From Hyphomicrobiales bacterium (lineage in GTDB: Bacteria > Pseudomonadota > Alphaproteobacteria > Rhizobiales > Rhizobiaceae), in contig UEGR01000003.1 in NCBI GenBank assembly GCA_900465685.1, positions 174,995-238,994 of the forward strand: 64,000 nt of DNA. The letters run 5' to 3'. The notes below the pieces were generated by a model. That model was not told the DNA's origin. It searched no databases and worked only from the letters and a program-made list of their open reading frames with translations. Made by a program: the position numbers and the translations under genes. Position 1 is the stretch's first letter. The number at the start of each line of letters is the position of its first letter. Below are positions 32,806-41,643 of the stretch, piece by piece.

Positions 32806-33867
32806 ATGGCGCCACTTCGCATCGCGCTGATTGGCGCAGGCTTGATTGGCCGTGAACATGTCACGTTGATATCGGCAAACCCAGATGCGGAACTGGTTGC
32901 GATCTCGGATGTGTCGGATGAAAGCGTGTTCTATGCTTCCGCCATCGGTGTTCGCCACTTTCTCGATTTTGAAACGATGCTGGATGAGGTCAAACCCGAT
33001 GGGGTCATCATCGCCTCGCCGAATGCATTGCATGTTTCGGCAGCGTTGGCCTGCGTTGAGCGCGGCATCGTCAGTCTCGTCGAAAAGCCGATTTCCGACA
33101 GGCTTGAAACCGCAGTTGCGCTGGTCCGGGCCAGCGAAAGTTCAGATGTGCCGGTACTGGTCGGACATCAACGTCGGCACAGCCCCGACATTCAGAAAAG
33201 CAGGCAATTGATTGCCGAGGGAATGATCGGTCGGCTGGTTGCCGTGCATGGCATGTGGCTCACCGATAAGCCGGGGCACTATTTCAATGCCGAATGGCGT
33301 CGCCGGGCAGGTGGTGGACCACTGCTGATCAATCTGATCCATGACATTGATTGCCTGCGATATATTTGCGGCGATATCCATTCCGTACAGGCTTTCACTT
33401 CCAACGCTGTCCGTGCGTTCGAAGTCGAAGACACGGCCAGCATTGGGCTCCGGTTTGAAAACGGTGCGCTCGGCAGTTTCCTGATGAGCGATACGGTGGT
33501 CTCGCCTTTCAACTGGGACACGGCTGCGGGGCAGGCGCTTTATTTCCCGCATCAGCCGGAGAATGCCTACTATTTCGGCGGCACAAAAGGCTGTTTAACG
33601 GCACCCGGTATGGATTTGTGGCGGCACGAAAATCCGGATGGCAACTGGCAGGACCCGCTTCTGCGCCAGCATGTTTCGTTGGATCGGTCGCGCGCCTATG
33701 TCAATCAGCTCGACCATTTTCTGTCGGTCATCCGTCGCGAGGCGGAGCCTTTGGTGTCCGCACGCGATGGAATGATGACACTCGCGACCGTGCTGGCAAT
33801 TCAGGCAGCCGGGACCGGGAACAGCACCATATCCGTGCATGAATTCTTGGAGCAGGCGAACGCCTAA
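32806..33867 (+). CDS. Gfo/Idh/MocA-family oxidoreductase
   Basis: A 353-aa NAD(P)-dependent oxidoreductase: Rossmann start LRIALIGAGLIGREHV, the EKP motif in LVEKPISD at about residue 90, and the C-terminal domain with GGGPLLINLIHDIDCLRYICG, which contains the catalytic Asp/His pair. Family members act on sugars, inositols and sugar acids. The gene is divergent from the tandem GntR regulators and close to aroQ, so a cyclic polyol acid such as quinate or shikimate is conceivable, but no residue proves it. A GTG at 32800 is an alternative start. Its stop overlaps that of the convergent RpiR gene. Confidence 0.82.
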   Translation: MAPLRIALIGAGLIGREHVTLISANPDAELVAISDVSDESVFYASAIGVRHFLDFETMLDEVKPDGVIIASPNALHVSAALACVERGIVSLVEKPISDRLETAVALVRASESSDVPVLVGHQRRHSPDIQKSRQLIAEGMIGRLVAVHGMWLTDKPGHYFNAEWRRRAGGGPLLINLIHDIDCLRYICGDIHSVQAFTSNAVRAFEVEDTASIGLRFENGALGSFLMSDTVVSPFNWDTAAGQALYFPHQPENAYYFGGTKGCLTAPGMDLWRHENPDGNWQDPLLRQHVSLDRSRAYVNQLDHFLSVIRREAEPLVSARDGMMTLATVLAIQAAGTGNSTISVHEFLEQANA

Positions 33868-34718
33868 CTCTCGAAGTCGCCGAAAATATCCTGCAAGCGG
33901 GTCAGTTGTTGCACGCGTTCATCGACAGCGCTGCCGAGCAGAATGATGATATGCGACAGCATGAGGTCCATGATCGCCGTCATCGTCGCCGCGCCATCCC
34001 AGAGCGGGCCGTGAGAGCCGGGGACGATGAGCGCGATGTCGGCGACTTCATTTGCCCAGGAGCAGAACTCGTCGGTCAGCAGGATCACCTTCACGCCGAC
34101 ACGGCGCGCTTCGATCGCCAGAGGGCGCGCCTTGGAGGCAAAGCGGCGCACATCGTGCAGAAACAGCACGCGGTTTTCGACGGAGCCGTCCAGCAGTTCC
34201 GCATAGGTGCCGTTCAGTCCATCCACGAAGGAGACGCCGGGGCGCGAATAGGAAAGTTGCGATGCAAAATATTGCGCGATGCCGCGCACATTCTGATAGG
34301 CGGCAACATAGACTTCGCGCGCGTCGATCAGCGCGTCGATGGTCTGCTGCCATTCCGGGCTGGTGGTCAGCTCATAGACGGTGCCAAGATTCTCGATCTG
34401 CTCCTGTACCAGACCGGCGAGCAGTTTTCCTTCGCGGAAATCCTGCTGAAGCCGGGCGACCGGTCCCTTCACCTGCCATGCCGGATTGGAACGACCGCGC
34501 CTGAGCGCCGTTTTCAGTTCTTCCAGTCCGTCGAAGCCCAGCCGTCGCAGGTAACGCCCCACGGTCATTTGAGAAATACCCAGCCGTTCGGCGATGGACT
34601 TTGCCGTCTCGAATGGAAGATCAGCGATGTTGCGCTCGATATAGCTGGCGATCAGCTTGTCGGCCTTGGATTTACGCAGCTCGGCGCTTTGCAGGCGTAC
34701 GAGAATGTCTTTAGCCAA
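33864..34718 (-). CDS. RpiR-family transcriptional regulator (HTH-SIS)
   Basis: A 284-aa regulator with an N-terminal RpiR helix-turn-helix (FETAKSIAERLGISQMTVGRYLRRLGFDGLEELK) and a C-terminal SIS-like domain (REVYVAAYQNVRGIAQYFASQL, RVGVKVILLTDEFCSWA). It faces the transporter/DmpA locus and is the obvious candidate regulator for it. Because its stop codon overlaps that of the plus-strand oxidoreductase gene, the two transcripts overlap at their 3' ends. The SIS domain suggests a small polar ligand. Confidence 0.83.
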   Translation of the reverse strand: MAKDILVRLQSAELRKSKADKLIASYIERNIADLPFETAKSIAERLGISQMTVGRYLRRLGFDGLEELKTALRRGRSNPAWQVKGPVARLQQDFREGKLLAGLVQEQIENLGTVYELTTSPEWQQTIDALIDAREVYVAAYQNVRGIAQYFASQLSYSRPGVSFVDGLNGTYAELLDGSVENRVLFLHDVRRFASKARPLAIEARRVGVKVILLTDEFCSWANEVADIALIVPGSHGPLWDGAATMTAIMDLMLSHIIILLGSAVDERVQQLTRLQDIFGDFES

Positions 34719-34793
34719 ATCTTACCCCTCCCGTAAGCACCTCAGCGGTTCCCCTTGGAACTGAATCATCCAACCGCTCTATCTATTTGTTTT

Positions 34794-34840
34794 GAGCACA
34801 TCTTATCCAAAAATCGTATCAAGATTTTCGGGATGTGCTC
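34794..34840. repeat. Rhizobiales-type palindromic repeat
   Basis: GAGCACATC (34794-34802) pairs with GATGTGCTC (34832-34840), and CCAAAAATC inside pairs with GATTTTCGG with one wobble. Same architecture as the copies at 18645 and 19661. It lies between the RpiR gene and the binding-protein gene. Confidence 0.65.
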
Positions 34841-34864
34841 CAGTCGCTATAGCGGCGACTGGAG
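34838..34864. terminator. 10-bp hairpin after the binding-protein gene
   Basis: CTCCAGTCGC (34838-34847) and GCGACTGGAG (34855-34864) are exact complements. On the minus strand this lies 13 bases after the stop of the gene ending at 34878. There is no T-run, so it may stabilise the mRNA end rather than terminate. Confidence 0.45.
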
Positions 34865-34877
34865 GTGATGCAACAGC

Positions 34878-35927
34878 TTATTGTGCCGTTTTTACCTTTG
34901 TCCAGACCCGGTCGAGCTGGCGAACGCCGGAGCCAAGATCTTCGAAGATCTGAAGCCGCTTCATCGTTTCGTCGGTCGGGTTGATTTCCGTGCTGCTCTT
35001 GATGTTGTCTGGCGTCAGCTGCCGGGCAGGCACATTGGGCGTACCGTTGGTCTGTTGGGCAACATTGAGCGCTGCAATTTCAGGCCGCGTGTAGAACTGC
35101 ATGAACTTGATAGCATTGTCCTTGTTCGGGGACGTTTTGAGAACGCACATATCTTCCTGATACATGGTTGCGCCTTCTTCCGGAATGACATAGCCGAGGT
35201 CTTTCGGGTTGCCGAAGACGTCGATCATGCTGCCGACGAAGAAATGCGCGGCGGCAACGTCACCAGCGCCGACCATCGGTCGGGAATCATAGGTGAAAGC
35301 GGCCACATAAGGCTTCATCTCGATCACCGTATCGGCAGCTTTCTGAAGCTGCGCCGGGTCGGTCGAATTCACGGAATTGCCGTTGAGGATGAGGCCAACA
35401 CTCAGCACTTCGCGCATATCGTCGAGAAGGGTGATCTTGAGCTTCTTTTCCTTGACCGTCGCCAGCAGGTCTTTCCAGCCGGTTATATCCTTGCCGAGCA
35501 CACGCCGGTTATAGAGAATGCCGACAGTTCCGAAGGCATAGGGCAGGCAATATTCGCCCTTGGGGTCGCTTTTGGCGCGAAGGAACTTCGGATCGATATT
35601 CTTGAAGCCCTCATAGGTGTTGATGTCGGTCTTGGCCAGCAGATCGAGCTTGGCCATGATGTCCTGCATATGCACGGACGGAAACACGATGTCATAGCCG
35701 CTGGCGCCGCCCTGAATCTTGGCCAGCATTTCCTCATTGGAGGAATAGGTGGAAAGATTGACCTTGATCTTGGTCTCTTCCTCAAATTTCTGAAGAACGG
35801 CGGGATTGATATACTCGCCCCAGTTATAGATGTTCAGCTCGTCTGCGAAGCTTTTGCCGGTAGACATGCCCATAACCGTAAGCGCAATCAGCCCGAGGCG
35901 CTGAACGGCACCCTTGAAGGTCGTCAT
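34878..35927 (-). CDS. polyamine-type ABC transporter substrate-binding protein (PotD/PotF-like)
   Basis: A 349-aa periplasmic protein with a signal peptide (LGLIALTVMGMSTGKSFA-DE) and the PotD/PotF start ELNIYNWGEYINPAVLQKFEEETKIKV. YCLPYAFGTVGILYN is also characteristic. Ligands of this family include spermidine, putrescine, opines and peptides with a free amino group. It is divergent from the ATPase and permease genes. With DmpA in the same locus, the ligand may be a small amide or beta-amino peptide rather than a polyamine. Confidence 0.85.
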   Translation of the reverse strand: MTTFKGAVQRLGLIALTVMGMSTGKSFADELNIYNWGEYINPAVLQKFEEETKIKVNLSTYSSNEEMLAKIQGGASGYDIVFPSVHMQDIMAKLDLLAKTDINTYEGFKNIDPKFLRAKSDPKGEYCLPYAFGTVGILYNRRVLGKDITGWKDLLATVKEKKLKITLLDDMREVLSVGLILNGNSVNSTDPAQLQKAADTVIEMKPYVAAFTYDSRPMVGAGDVAAAHFFVGSMIDVFGNPKDLGYVIPEEGATMYQEDMCVLKTSPNKDNAIKFMQFYTRPEIAALNVAQQTNGTPNVPARQLTPDNIKSSTEINPTDETMKRLQIFEDLGSGVRQLDRVWTKVKTAQ

Positions 35928-36097
35928 TGTAGTTCCCCTTGTCGTTTGTCACATTTTTCTCAAAGGCCGCAGCCTTTCCCGCTTATCGCTGATGACGGAA
36001 AGGATGGGTCTTCGAGGCGTTGACTTGTACCGGAATATGGTATCAACATAACCAAATCACGCAAGAGTTAATTCAATAACATTTCGGGGAACGAAAA

Positions 36098-37186
36098 ATG
36101 CGCGATGCGATTGTGCGGCTGGTGTCCGCCGCCAAGACATTTGCCAGTCCGGAGGGCGGCGAGGTCAAGGCACTGGACGGTATCGATCTGGATATTGGTC
36201 GGAATGAGTTCATCACATTGCTGGGCCCGTCGGGTTGCGGCAAGACGACGTTGTTGCAGGCAATCAGCGGATTTGCCGCACTGGATAGCGGGCGGATCGA
36301 GATCGACGGCGTGGACATGACGGACCGTCCGCCTTATCGCCGTCCGGTCAATACGGTCTTCCAGAACTATGCGCTGTTTCCGCATATGAGCGTCGGGCAG
36401 AACGCCGGATATGCTCTCGAAGTCGCGGGTGTCGGCAAGGCCGAGCGCACGGAGCGCGTCAGGGCTGTTTTGCAGATGGTGGGATTGGCCGGTATGGAAG
36501 CCCGCCTGCCGCGTCAGCTCTCTGGTGGTCAGCAGCAGCGTGTCGCTTTGGCCCGGGCCATTGTGGCACGGCCAAAAGTTCTGCTGCTGGATGAGCCGCT
36601 ATCCGCGCTCGACAAGAACCTGCGCGAGGCGATGCAGTTCGAACTAAAAACCTTGCAGCACGAATTGGGCATTACCTTCATCTTCGTCACCCATGACCAG
36701 CAGGAAGCGCTGACCATGTCGGATCGCGTGGCGGTGCTCTCCAATGGGCGCATCCAGCAGCTGGACACGCCGCGTGTTGTGTACGACCGCCCGGTCAATG
36801 CATTCGTCGCCAATTTCGTTGGCGCCAGCAATTTGCTGGAAGGGCAAGCCGACGCCAAGGGCTTCGTGCTGGGGGATGGGACGGTGTTACATCACGACGG
36901 TGACGGCAAAGCCAAAGGCAAGGTTACCGCACTTCTGCGGCCCGAAAATTTCTCGCTTGTCGCGCGCAATGAAAGACATGGCGCGCTCGATGTCACGCTC
37001 GACCAGATCGTCTTTGTCGGCTCGTCTTTCGAGCTGCTTGGGCGTCTCGCGTCCGGGCGCAAGCTGATGGCGCAGATTCCGGCGGTGGATCGAAACTCTG
37101 TCAATGATCTGCAGCCGGGGCAGGCCGCGCGCTGGTATTACGATCCGGCTACGGTCCACCTTCTGTGTGAAGGGGAGGGTGCGTGA
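36098..37186 (+). CDS. polyamine-type ABC transporter ATP-binding protein (PotA-like)
   Basis: A 362-aa ATPase of the MalK/PotA group: Walker A GPSGCGKTT, Q-loop VFQNYALFPHM, signature [15 protein letters not shown], Walker B LLLDEPLSALDKN, switch VTHDQQEAL, then a C-terminal TOBE domain (about 280-355). The ATG follows ATTTCGGGGAACGAAAA. Upstream a TTGACT at 36020 may be part of a promoter, and TACC-N6-GGTA (36028-36042) could be an operator. The stop overlaps the start of the first permease gene. Confidence 0.87.
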   Translation: MRDAIVRLVSAAKTFASPEGGEVKALDGIDLDIGRNEFITLLGPSGCGKTTLLQAISGFAALDSGRIEIDGVDMTDRPPYRRPVNTVFQNYALFPHMSVGQNAGYALEVAGVGKAERTERVRAVLQMVGLAGMEARLPRQLSGGQQQRVALARAIVARPKVLLLDEPLSALDKNLREAMQFELKTLQHELGITFIFVTHDQQEALTMSDRVAVLSNGRIQQLDTPRVVYDRPVNAFVANFVGASNLLEGQADAKGFVLGDGTVLHHDGDGKAKGKVTALLRPENFSLVARNERHGALDVTLDQIVFVGSSFELLGRLASGRKLMAQIPAVDRNSVNDLQPGQAARWYYDPATVHLLCEGEGA

Positions 37187-38085
37187 TGAATCTCGCTGCC
37201 CTGCGGCGCATGCAACTGACGGTTCTGCTTGGACCGGCGACACTGTTTCTGATCGTCTTCTTCGCCATACCGCTCGGAATTATGGTGGTGACGAGCTTTC
37301 TCGCGCCCGGTCTTTATGGCGGTGTCGAATGGGAGTTCTACCCGCATAATTTCGGGCGCATTCTGGGTTTTGCCGACCCGGCATTCGAGGAATACGACCC
37401 CATCTACCTATCGATTTTCTTTCGCTCAGTCCGGATAGCCATCGTGACGGTCATTGCCGCCTTGCTGGTCGCTTATCCCGCCGCGTTCTACATCAGCAGG
37501 CTTCCCGACCGGTGGAAGAATTTCTGCATTTTTCTCATTACCCTGCCGTTCTTCGCCAGCCTGATTGTGCGGCTGTTCGTCTGGGTGATGATCCTGCGCC
37601 CGACAGGCCTCATCAATGAAACGCTGATGTCGCTCGGCATCATTTCGCGTCCATTGGATATGATCTATACCGACGGGGCCATCGTGCTGGGCATGGTCTA
37701 TGTGTTCCTGCCATTCATGTTCATGCCGGTCTATGCCAGCATTGAAAAGCTGGACTGGCGTCTGGTGCAGGCGTCGCTTGATCTGGGGGCAGGTCCGGTG
37801 CGGACATTCTTCCGGATTGTCCTGCCGCTGACCGCACCCGGCATTGCCGCCGGTTCGGTGATTGTCTTCATTCCATCACTTGGAAATTTCGTTGTGCCTG
37901 CCGTGCTCGGCGGTGCCAAGGTGATGATGCTCGGCAATCTCATCGAAGGGCAGTTTCTCTCGGCGCGCAACTGGCCGTTCGGGTCGGCGCTCGCCATGAT
38001 GGTGATGGCCGTCATGCTGGTGCTGCTGTTGTTCTATGTGCTTTTGACCAACCGGCGTAATGCCGCCGAAGCGCTGTCGCGGTAA
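37186..38085 (+). CDS. polyamine-type ABC transporter permease (PotB-like)
   Basis: A 299-aa membrane protein with six predicted helices, including LLGPATLFLIVFFAIPLGIMV at the N-terminus and ASLDLGAGPVRTFFRIVLPLTAPG in the EAA region. It forms the channel with the next permease. A GTG three bases earlier is an alternative start; I take the ATG at 37186, whose A is also the last base of the ATPase stop codon. Confidence 0.86.
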   Translation: MNLAALRRMQLTVLLGPATLFLIVFFAIPLGIMVVTSFLAPGLYGGVEWEFYPHNFGRILGFADPAFEEYDPIYLSIFFRSVRIAIVTVIAALLVAYPAAFYISRLPDRWKNFCIFLITLPFFASLIVRLFVWVMILRPTGLINETLMSLGIISRPLDMIYTDGAIVLGMVYVFLPFMFMPVYASIEKLDWRLVQASLDLGAGPVRTFFRIVLPLTAPGIAAGSVIVFIPSLGNFVVPAVLGGAKVMMLGNLIEGQFLSARNWPFGSALAMMVMAVMLVLLLFYVLLTNRRNAAEALSR

Positions 38086-38097
38086 GGGGAGATATTC

Positions 38098-38928
38098 ATG
38101 AAAATCGCCCGTACTCTCTTCAATGGCGGATTGCTGCTCTACGTCGCCTTGTTCTTCGCCTTCATCTATATCCCGCTTGCGCTCATCATCGTCTATTCGT
38201 TCAACGCCAATCCGGTGAACATGATGGTGTGGAGCGGCTTTACCACCGACTGGTATGCACAGGTGTTGGGCTTCAAGACAGGCGTTTCCGAAAGCGCGCT
38301 CTATATTGAATCGACCGACCAGCTTGTGGCCGCCGTGTTCAATAGCCTGAAAATCGCGATTTCAACGACGCTCATCTCGACCGTTCTCGGAACCGCTCTG
38401 GCGCTGGCCATGCATCGCTACAATTTTCTGGGAAAGCGCTTCTATCAGGTGACGCTTTTCATGCCGATGCTGATGCCGGATATCGTGCTGGGCATTGCGC
38501 TTTTGATCTTCTTCGTCAATGCGGGTATTCATCTGGGACTGACGACGATCATCATCGGGCAATGCACGTTTCTGATCTCCTATGTCTTCATCGTGGTTTC
38601 GGCCCGGCTGGCCGGTATGGACCGCACGCTGGAACATGCATCGGCAGATCTCGGCGCCAATGAATGGACGACGTTCCGCAAGGTCGTCATGCCCCAGCTC
38701 ATGCCCGGCATTCTTGGTGGGGCACTGCTTGCCTTCATCATTTCCATGGATGACCTCGTCATCACCTATTTCATCGCAGGCGTTGATGTTACGACCCTGC
38801 CGATGTTCATCTTCGCCATGCTGCGACGCGGCATCAAACCGGAAATCAATGCGATCGCCGTCATGATGCTGACCTTCTCTTTCGTCGTGGCTTCGCTCGG
38901 TCTCTATCTTCGCTCTCGGAAGAAATAA
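38098..38928 (+). CDS. polyamine-type ABC transporter permease (PotC-like)
   Basis: A 276-aa protein with six predicted helices. GLLLYVALFFAFIYIPLALIIVYSFNA at the start and ADLGANEWTTFRKVVMPQLMPG in the EAA loop match PotC. It completes the importer. It starts 12 bases after PotB and ends one base before the start of the dmpA gene, so the transporter and peptidase are almost certainly co-transcribed. Confidence 0.86.
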   Translation: MKIARTLFNGGLLLYVALFFAFIYIPLALIIVYSFNANPVNMMVWSGFTTDWYAQVLGFKTGVSESALYIESTDQLVAAVFNSLKIAISTTLISTVLGTALALAMHRYNFLGKRFYQVTLFMPMLMPDIVLGIALLIFFVNAGIHLGLTTIIIGQCTFLISYVFIVVSARLAGMDRTLEHASADLGANEWTTFRKVVMPQLMPGILGGALLAFIISMDDLVITYFIAGVDVTTLPMFIFAMLRRGIKPEINAIAVMMLTFSFVVASLGLYLRSRKK

Positions 38929-38929
38929 C

Positions 38930-40060
38930 ATGACTTCACAGACACCTATCCGCAAACCGCGTGGCCGCGACCTCGGCATCCCTTTTACCGGGCGCACTGG
39001 CCCCAATAATGCGATCACCGATGTCGATGGCATCGGGGTCGGCTTCCAGACGATCATCGAGAACGAGCCGCGTCCAGGTCGCAAGCGTCCGGCGCGCAGT
39101 GGCGTGACCGCAATTGTACCGCATATGCAGTCGGAGACGCCGGTTCCGGTCTATGCCGGTATTCATCGCTTCAATGGCAATGGTGAAATGACGGGCACGC
39201 ACTGGATCGCGGATGGCGGTTATTTCCTTGGCCCCGTCGTCATCACCAATACGCATGGTATCGGCATGGCCCATCACGCCACCACACGCTGGATGGTGGA
39301 CCGCTATGCCTCGACCTACCAGACCGACGATTTCCTCTGGATCATGCCGGTTATTGCCGAAACCTATGATGGTGCGCTGAACGATATCAACGGCTTTCCC
39401 GTCACGGAAACCGATGTGCGCAAGGCGCTCGACAGCGCTGCTTCCGGCCCGGTGCAGGAAGGCAATTGCGGCGGCGGTACGGCTATGGTCACCTATGGCT
39501 TCAAAGGCGGCACGGGTACAGCATCCCGCGTTGTGGAGTTCGGTGGCCGCAGCTTCACAATTGGTGCGCTGGTGCAGGCCAATCATGGCCAGCGCGACTG
39601 GTTGACCATTGCCGGTGTTCCGGTCGGCAAGCATATGCGCGACGGCACCCCGCAAAGCCAGTTGCAGGAGCGCGGTTCCATCATCGTGGTGCTGGCAACC
39701 GACTTGCCCTTGATGCCACATCAGCTGCAGCGGCTGGCGCGCCGCGCCGCTATCGGTATCGGTCGTAACGGCACGCCGGGCGGCAACAACTCAGGCGATA
39801 TTTTCCTGGCCTTCTCGACGGCCAATCAGCGCCCGATGCAACATCGTTCCGAGCCCTTCCTCCAGATGGAAGTCGTCAATGACGAACCGCTCGATCCTTT
39901 CTATCTCGCTGCAGTCGACAGCGTGGAGGAAGCGGTGGTCAATGCGATGATTGCAGCTGAGGATATGGGCGGGACTTCCTATGACCGTCTGCTCATTCAG
40001 GCTATCGACCACGACAAGCTGCGCGAAGTTCTGGCCAGCTATGGAAGACTGTCTGCATAA
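38930..40060 (+). CDS. dmpA: L-aminopeptidase D-Ala-esterase/amidase (P1 family)
   Basis: A 376-aa P1-family (DmpA/BapA) enzyme. The proenzyme self-cleaves between Gly249 and Ser250, here in ERG249-S250IIVVL, and Ser250 becomes the N-terminal nucleophile of the beta chain. Tyr146 (AETYDG), Asn218 (VQANHG) and Ser288 (GGNNSGD) also fall at the positions known for O. anthropi DmpA. DmpA removes N-terminal residues from L- and some D-Ala or beta-amino substrates. There is no signal peptide, so it acts in the cytoplasm on imported substrate. It follows the PotC-like gene by one base. Confidence 0.95.
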   Translation: MTSQTPIRKPRGRDLGIPFTGRTGPNNAITDVDGIGVGFQTIIENEPRPGRKRPARSGVTAIVPHMQSETPVPVYAGIHRFNGNGEMTGTHWIADGGYFLGPVVITNTHGIGMAHHATTRWMVDRYASTYQTDDFLWIMPVIAETYDGALNDINGFPVTETDVRKALDSAASGPVQEGNCGGGTAMVTYGFKGGTGTASRVVEFGGRSFTIGALVQANHGQRDWLTIAGVPVGKHMRDGTPQSQLQERGSIIVVLATDLPLMPHQLQRLARRAAIGIGRNGTPGGNNSGDIFLAFSTANQRPMQHRSEPFLQMEVVNDEPLDPFYLAAVDSVEEAVVNAMIAAEDMGGTSYDRLLIQAIDHDKLREVLASYGRLSA

Positions 40061-40094
40061 GGCAACAAACTGATCGTTGCTTGCAGTATAGAAA

Positions 40095-40123
40095 GCAGCG
40101 ACAGACATGACGTCTGTCGCTGC
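40095..40123 (-). terminator. hairpin terminator of the Omp2-family porin gene
   Basis: GCAGCGACAGAC (40095-40106) pairs with GTCTGTCGCTGC (40112-40123), a perfect 12-bp stem with a five-base loop. On the minus strand a TTTCTAT stretch follows. It also stands 35 bases after dmpA and may stop that transcript. Confidence 0.75.
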
Positions 40124-40142
40124 CCCTTTGTGATGTTATCTC

Positions 40143-40154
40143 GACTGGAGGTCA
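40143..40154 (-). promoter_or_regulatory. TGACCTCCAGTC motif in the porin 3' UTR
   Basis: On the minus strand the 3' UTR of the porin gene reads TGACCTCCAGTC, the same 12-mer as in the 3' UTR of omp2b (62729-62740). Its first ten bases are the exact complement of the omp2b Shine-Dalgarno region (61531-61540). Confidence 0.5.
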
Positions 40155-40191
40155 GATCATCACAATGGCAATGCCGGATTGGGCTTTGCTT

Positions 40192-41298
40192 TTAAAACGA
40201 CCGCTGAAAGCGAACTGTGCCGCCCCAGGCATCGTTGACGGTATTGTCGCGCACATCAGCTTCATAGCGCTTCCACTCGCCACCGAATTTGGTGTAGTTG
40301 ACTTCCGGAGTGATGGTGAAACCGGGGACGATTTGATAGGCGATATTGGCCGCAGCAGCGGTCTTACCCCAATCATCATGCGCGCCTTGCAGATTGAAAA
40401 CCACCTTGTCGGTCGCCTTGAATTTCAAGCCGCCCCATACTGCCCAGTCGCCGCCCCACTGGCCATACATCTGATCCGGATCGTCTTCCGAAGAATATGC
40501 GCCCTGCAGCCAGAGCGAAAAACGGTCGGTCAGATTGACGTCGCCACGGACCTTGGCAGCCCACGCTTCAATGACTGAGTCATAGGCCACAACACCTGCG
40601 ATTGCCCCCCAGCCGCCCGCATATTTCAATCCGCCGACGACATGCGGTACATAGCCGTCAATGGTGTAATCGTGACCGTCGGGGTTGATATAGCCGCCGT
40701 CATTGTCACCGCCCTGTTCGAGGGCAATGACTGCGGAAAAGCCGCTGCTGCCTCCAAATGTGTACGAGATCTTGCCGGTGCGATAAGCGCCGGGTGAAAC
40801 CACGTCATCATTGATGATATCGCCGAGATAGCCGGTGAAGGTGTGGAATTCCGAGTCGTCGATACCGACCCTCAGTCCGCCGAGTTCGATAAAGGCATAT
40901 CGCAGGACAACATCCGAATCCGCATCACCATATACATCGCTGATGCCGGAACTGTTTGCCCAATAGTTGAAGCGGGTTTCAGTAAAAGTCTTCAAGGTGC
41001 CGAATTCGGTTTCCGAACCGGTCGAGGTGCGAAGCGCAAAGCGGGCAGTTTTGTCCCAGCCTTCGCGATCAATGCCAGAGTAGACATCGTCGCCGCCCTT
41101 AATATCGTAACGCAGATAGCCGTGGATACGCAGGCAGGTTTCCGTGCCGGGGATGTAGAAATAGCCCGTGCCATAGGCGTCGCAAACACGCATATACTCA
41201 ACACCTTCAGGCTCTGGCGCGATGATTGCGTCGGCAGCATAGGATGAAAAGGAGATCATCGTCGCAGCCGAAGAGATCAGAACGGTCTTCATTTTCAT
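40192..41298 (-). CDS. Omp2-family outer-membrane porin (paralogue of omp2b)
   Basis: A 368-aa porin with a signal peptide ([23 protein letters not shown]). The mature N-terminus [36 protein letters not shown] and C-terminus [10 protein letters not shown] are the Brucella Omp2 pattern, ending in the Phe needed for BAM recognition. Two Cys (CDAYG, ETCLRI) are conserved. It differs from the omp2b product at 61544 mainly in predicted loop regions, such as the [13 protein letters not shown] and [13 protein letters not shown] segments. It is separated by about 20 kb from omp2b, unlike the adjacent omp2a/omp2b of Brucella. Confidence 0.92.
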   Translation of the reverse strand: MKMKTVLISSAATMISFSSYAADAIIAPEPEGVEYMRVCDAYGTGYFYIPGTETCLRIHGYLRYDIKGGDDVYSGIDREGWDKTARFALRTSTGSETEFGTLKTFTETRFNYWANSSGISDVYGDADSDVVLRYAFIELGGLRVGIDDSEFHTFTGYLGDIINDDVVSPGAYRTGKISYTFGGSSGFSAVIALEQGGDNDGGYINPDGHDYTIDGYVPHVVGGLKYAGGWGAIAGVVAYDSVIEAWAAKVRGDVNLTDRFSLWLQGAYSSEDDPDQMYGQWGGDWAVWGGLKFKATDKVVFNLQGAHDDWGKTAAAANIAYQIVPGFTITPEVNYTKFGGEWKRYEADVRDNTVNDAWGGTVRFQRSF

Positions 41299-41643
41299 AA
41301 GAGTTGCCTCGATTCAGCGTGAATTTTATGAGGCCCATTTATACATCCGTGACCGCGTCGCCTCAACAACGTAAAAAGTAATACATTCAATTGTTATTTA
41401 AATGTTGCAGCAATGATACCAATTACCACAATATATTATTATTTATACTTTTTATTTATATTAAATTGGTGCTAGTTTTATAATTATATCTAAATGATAA
41501 TTGGTAAGCTAATTATACAATTGTCATTATTTTTCAAAAAGTTGCGATTTTTTGAATTTGATTGATAGTATAATCATTCATTTCAGAATGTGAGCTTTTA
41601 ATCGTGCCTTGAGGGGCGAGTAATTGGAAAAGAAGTATTATCG
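41299..41643. other. AT-rich intergenic region, divergent porin/MarR
   Basis: About 345 bp of very AT-rich DNA (especially 41385-41580) between a minus-strand porin gene and a plus-strand MarR gene. It must hold both promoters. Many short AT dyads occur but I could not pick out a specific operator. The base composition differs sharply from the neighbouring coding DNA. Confidence 0.5.
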
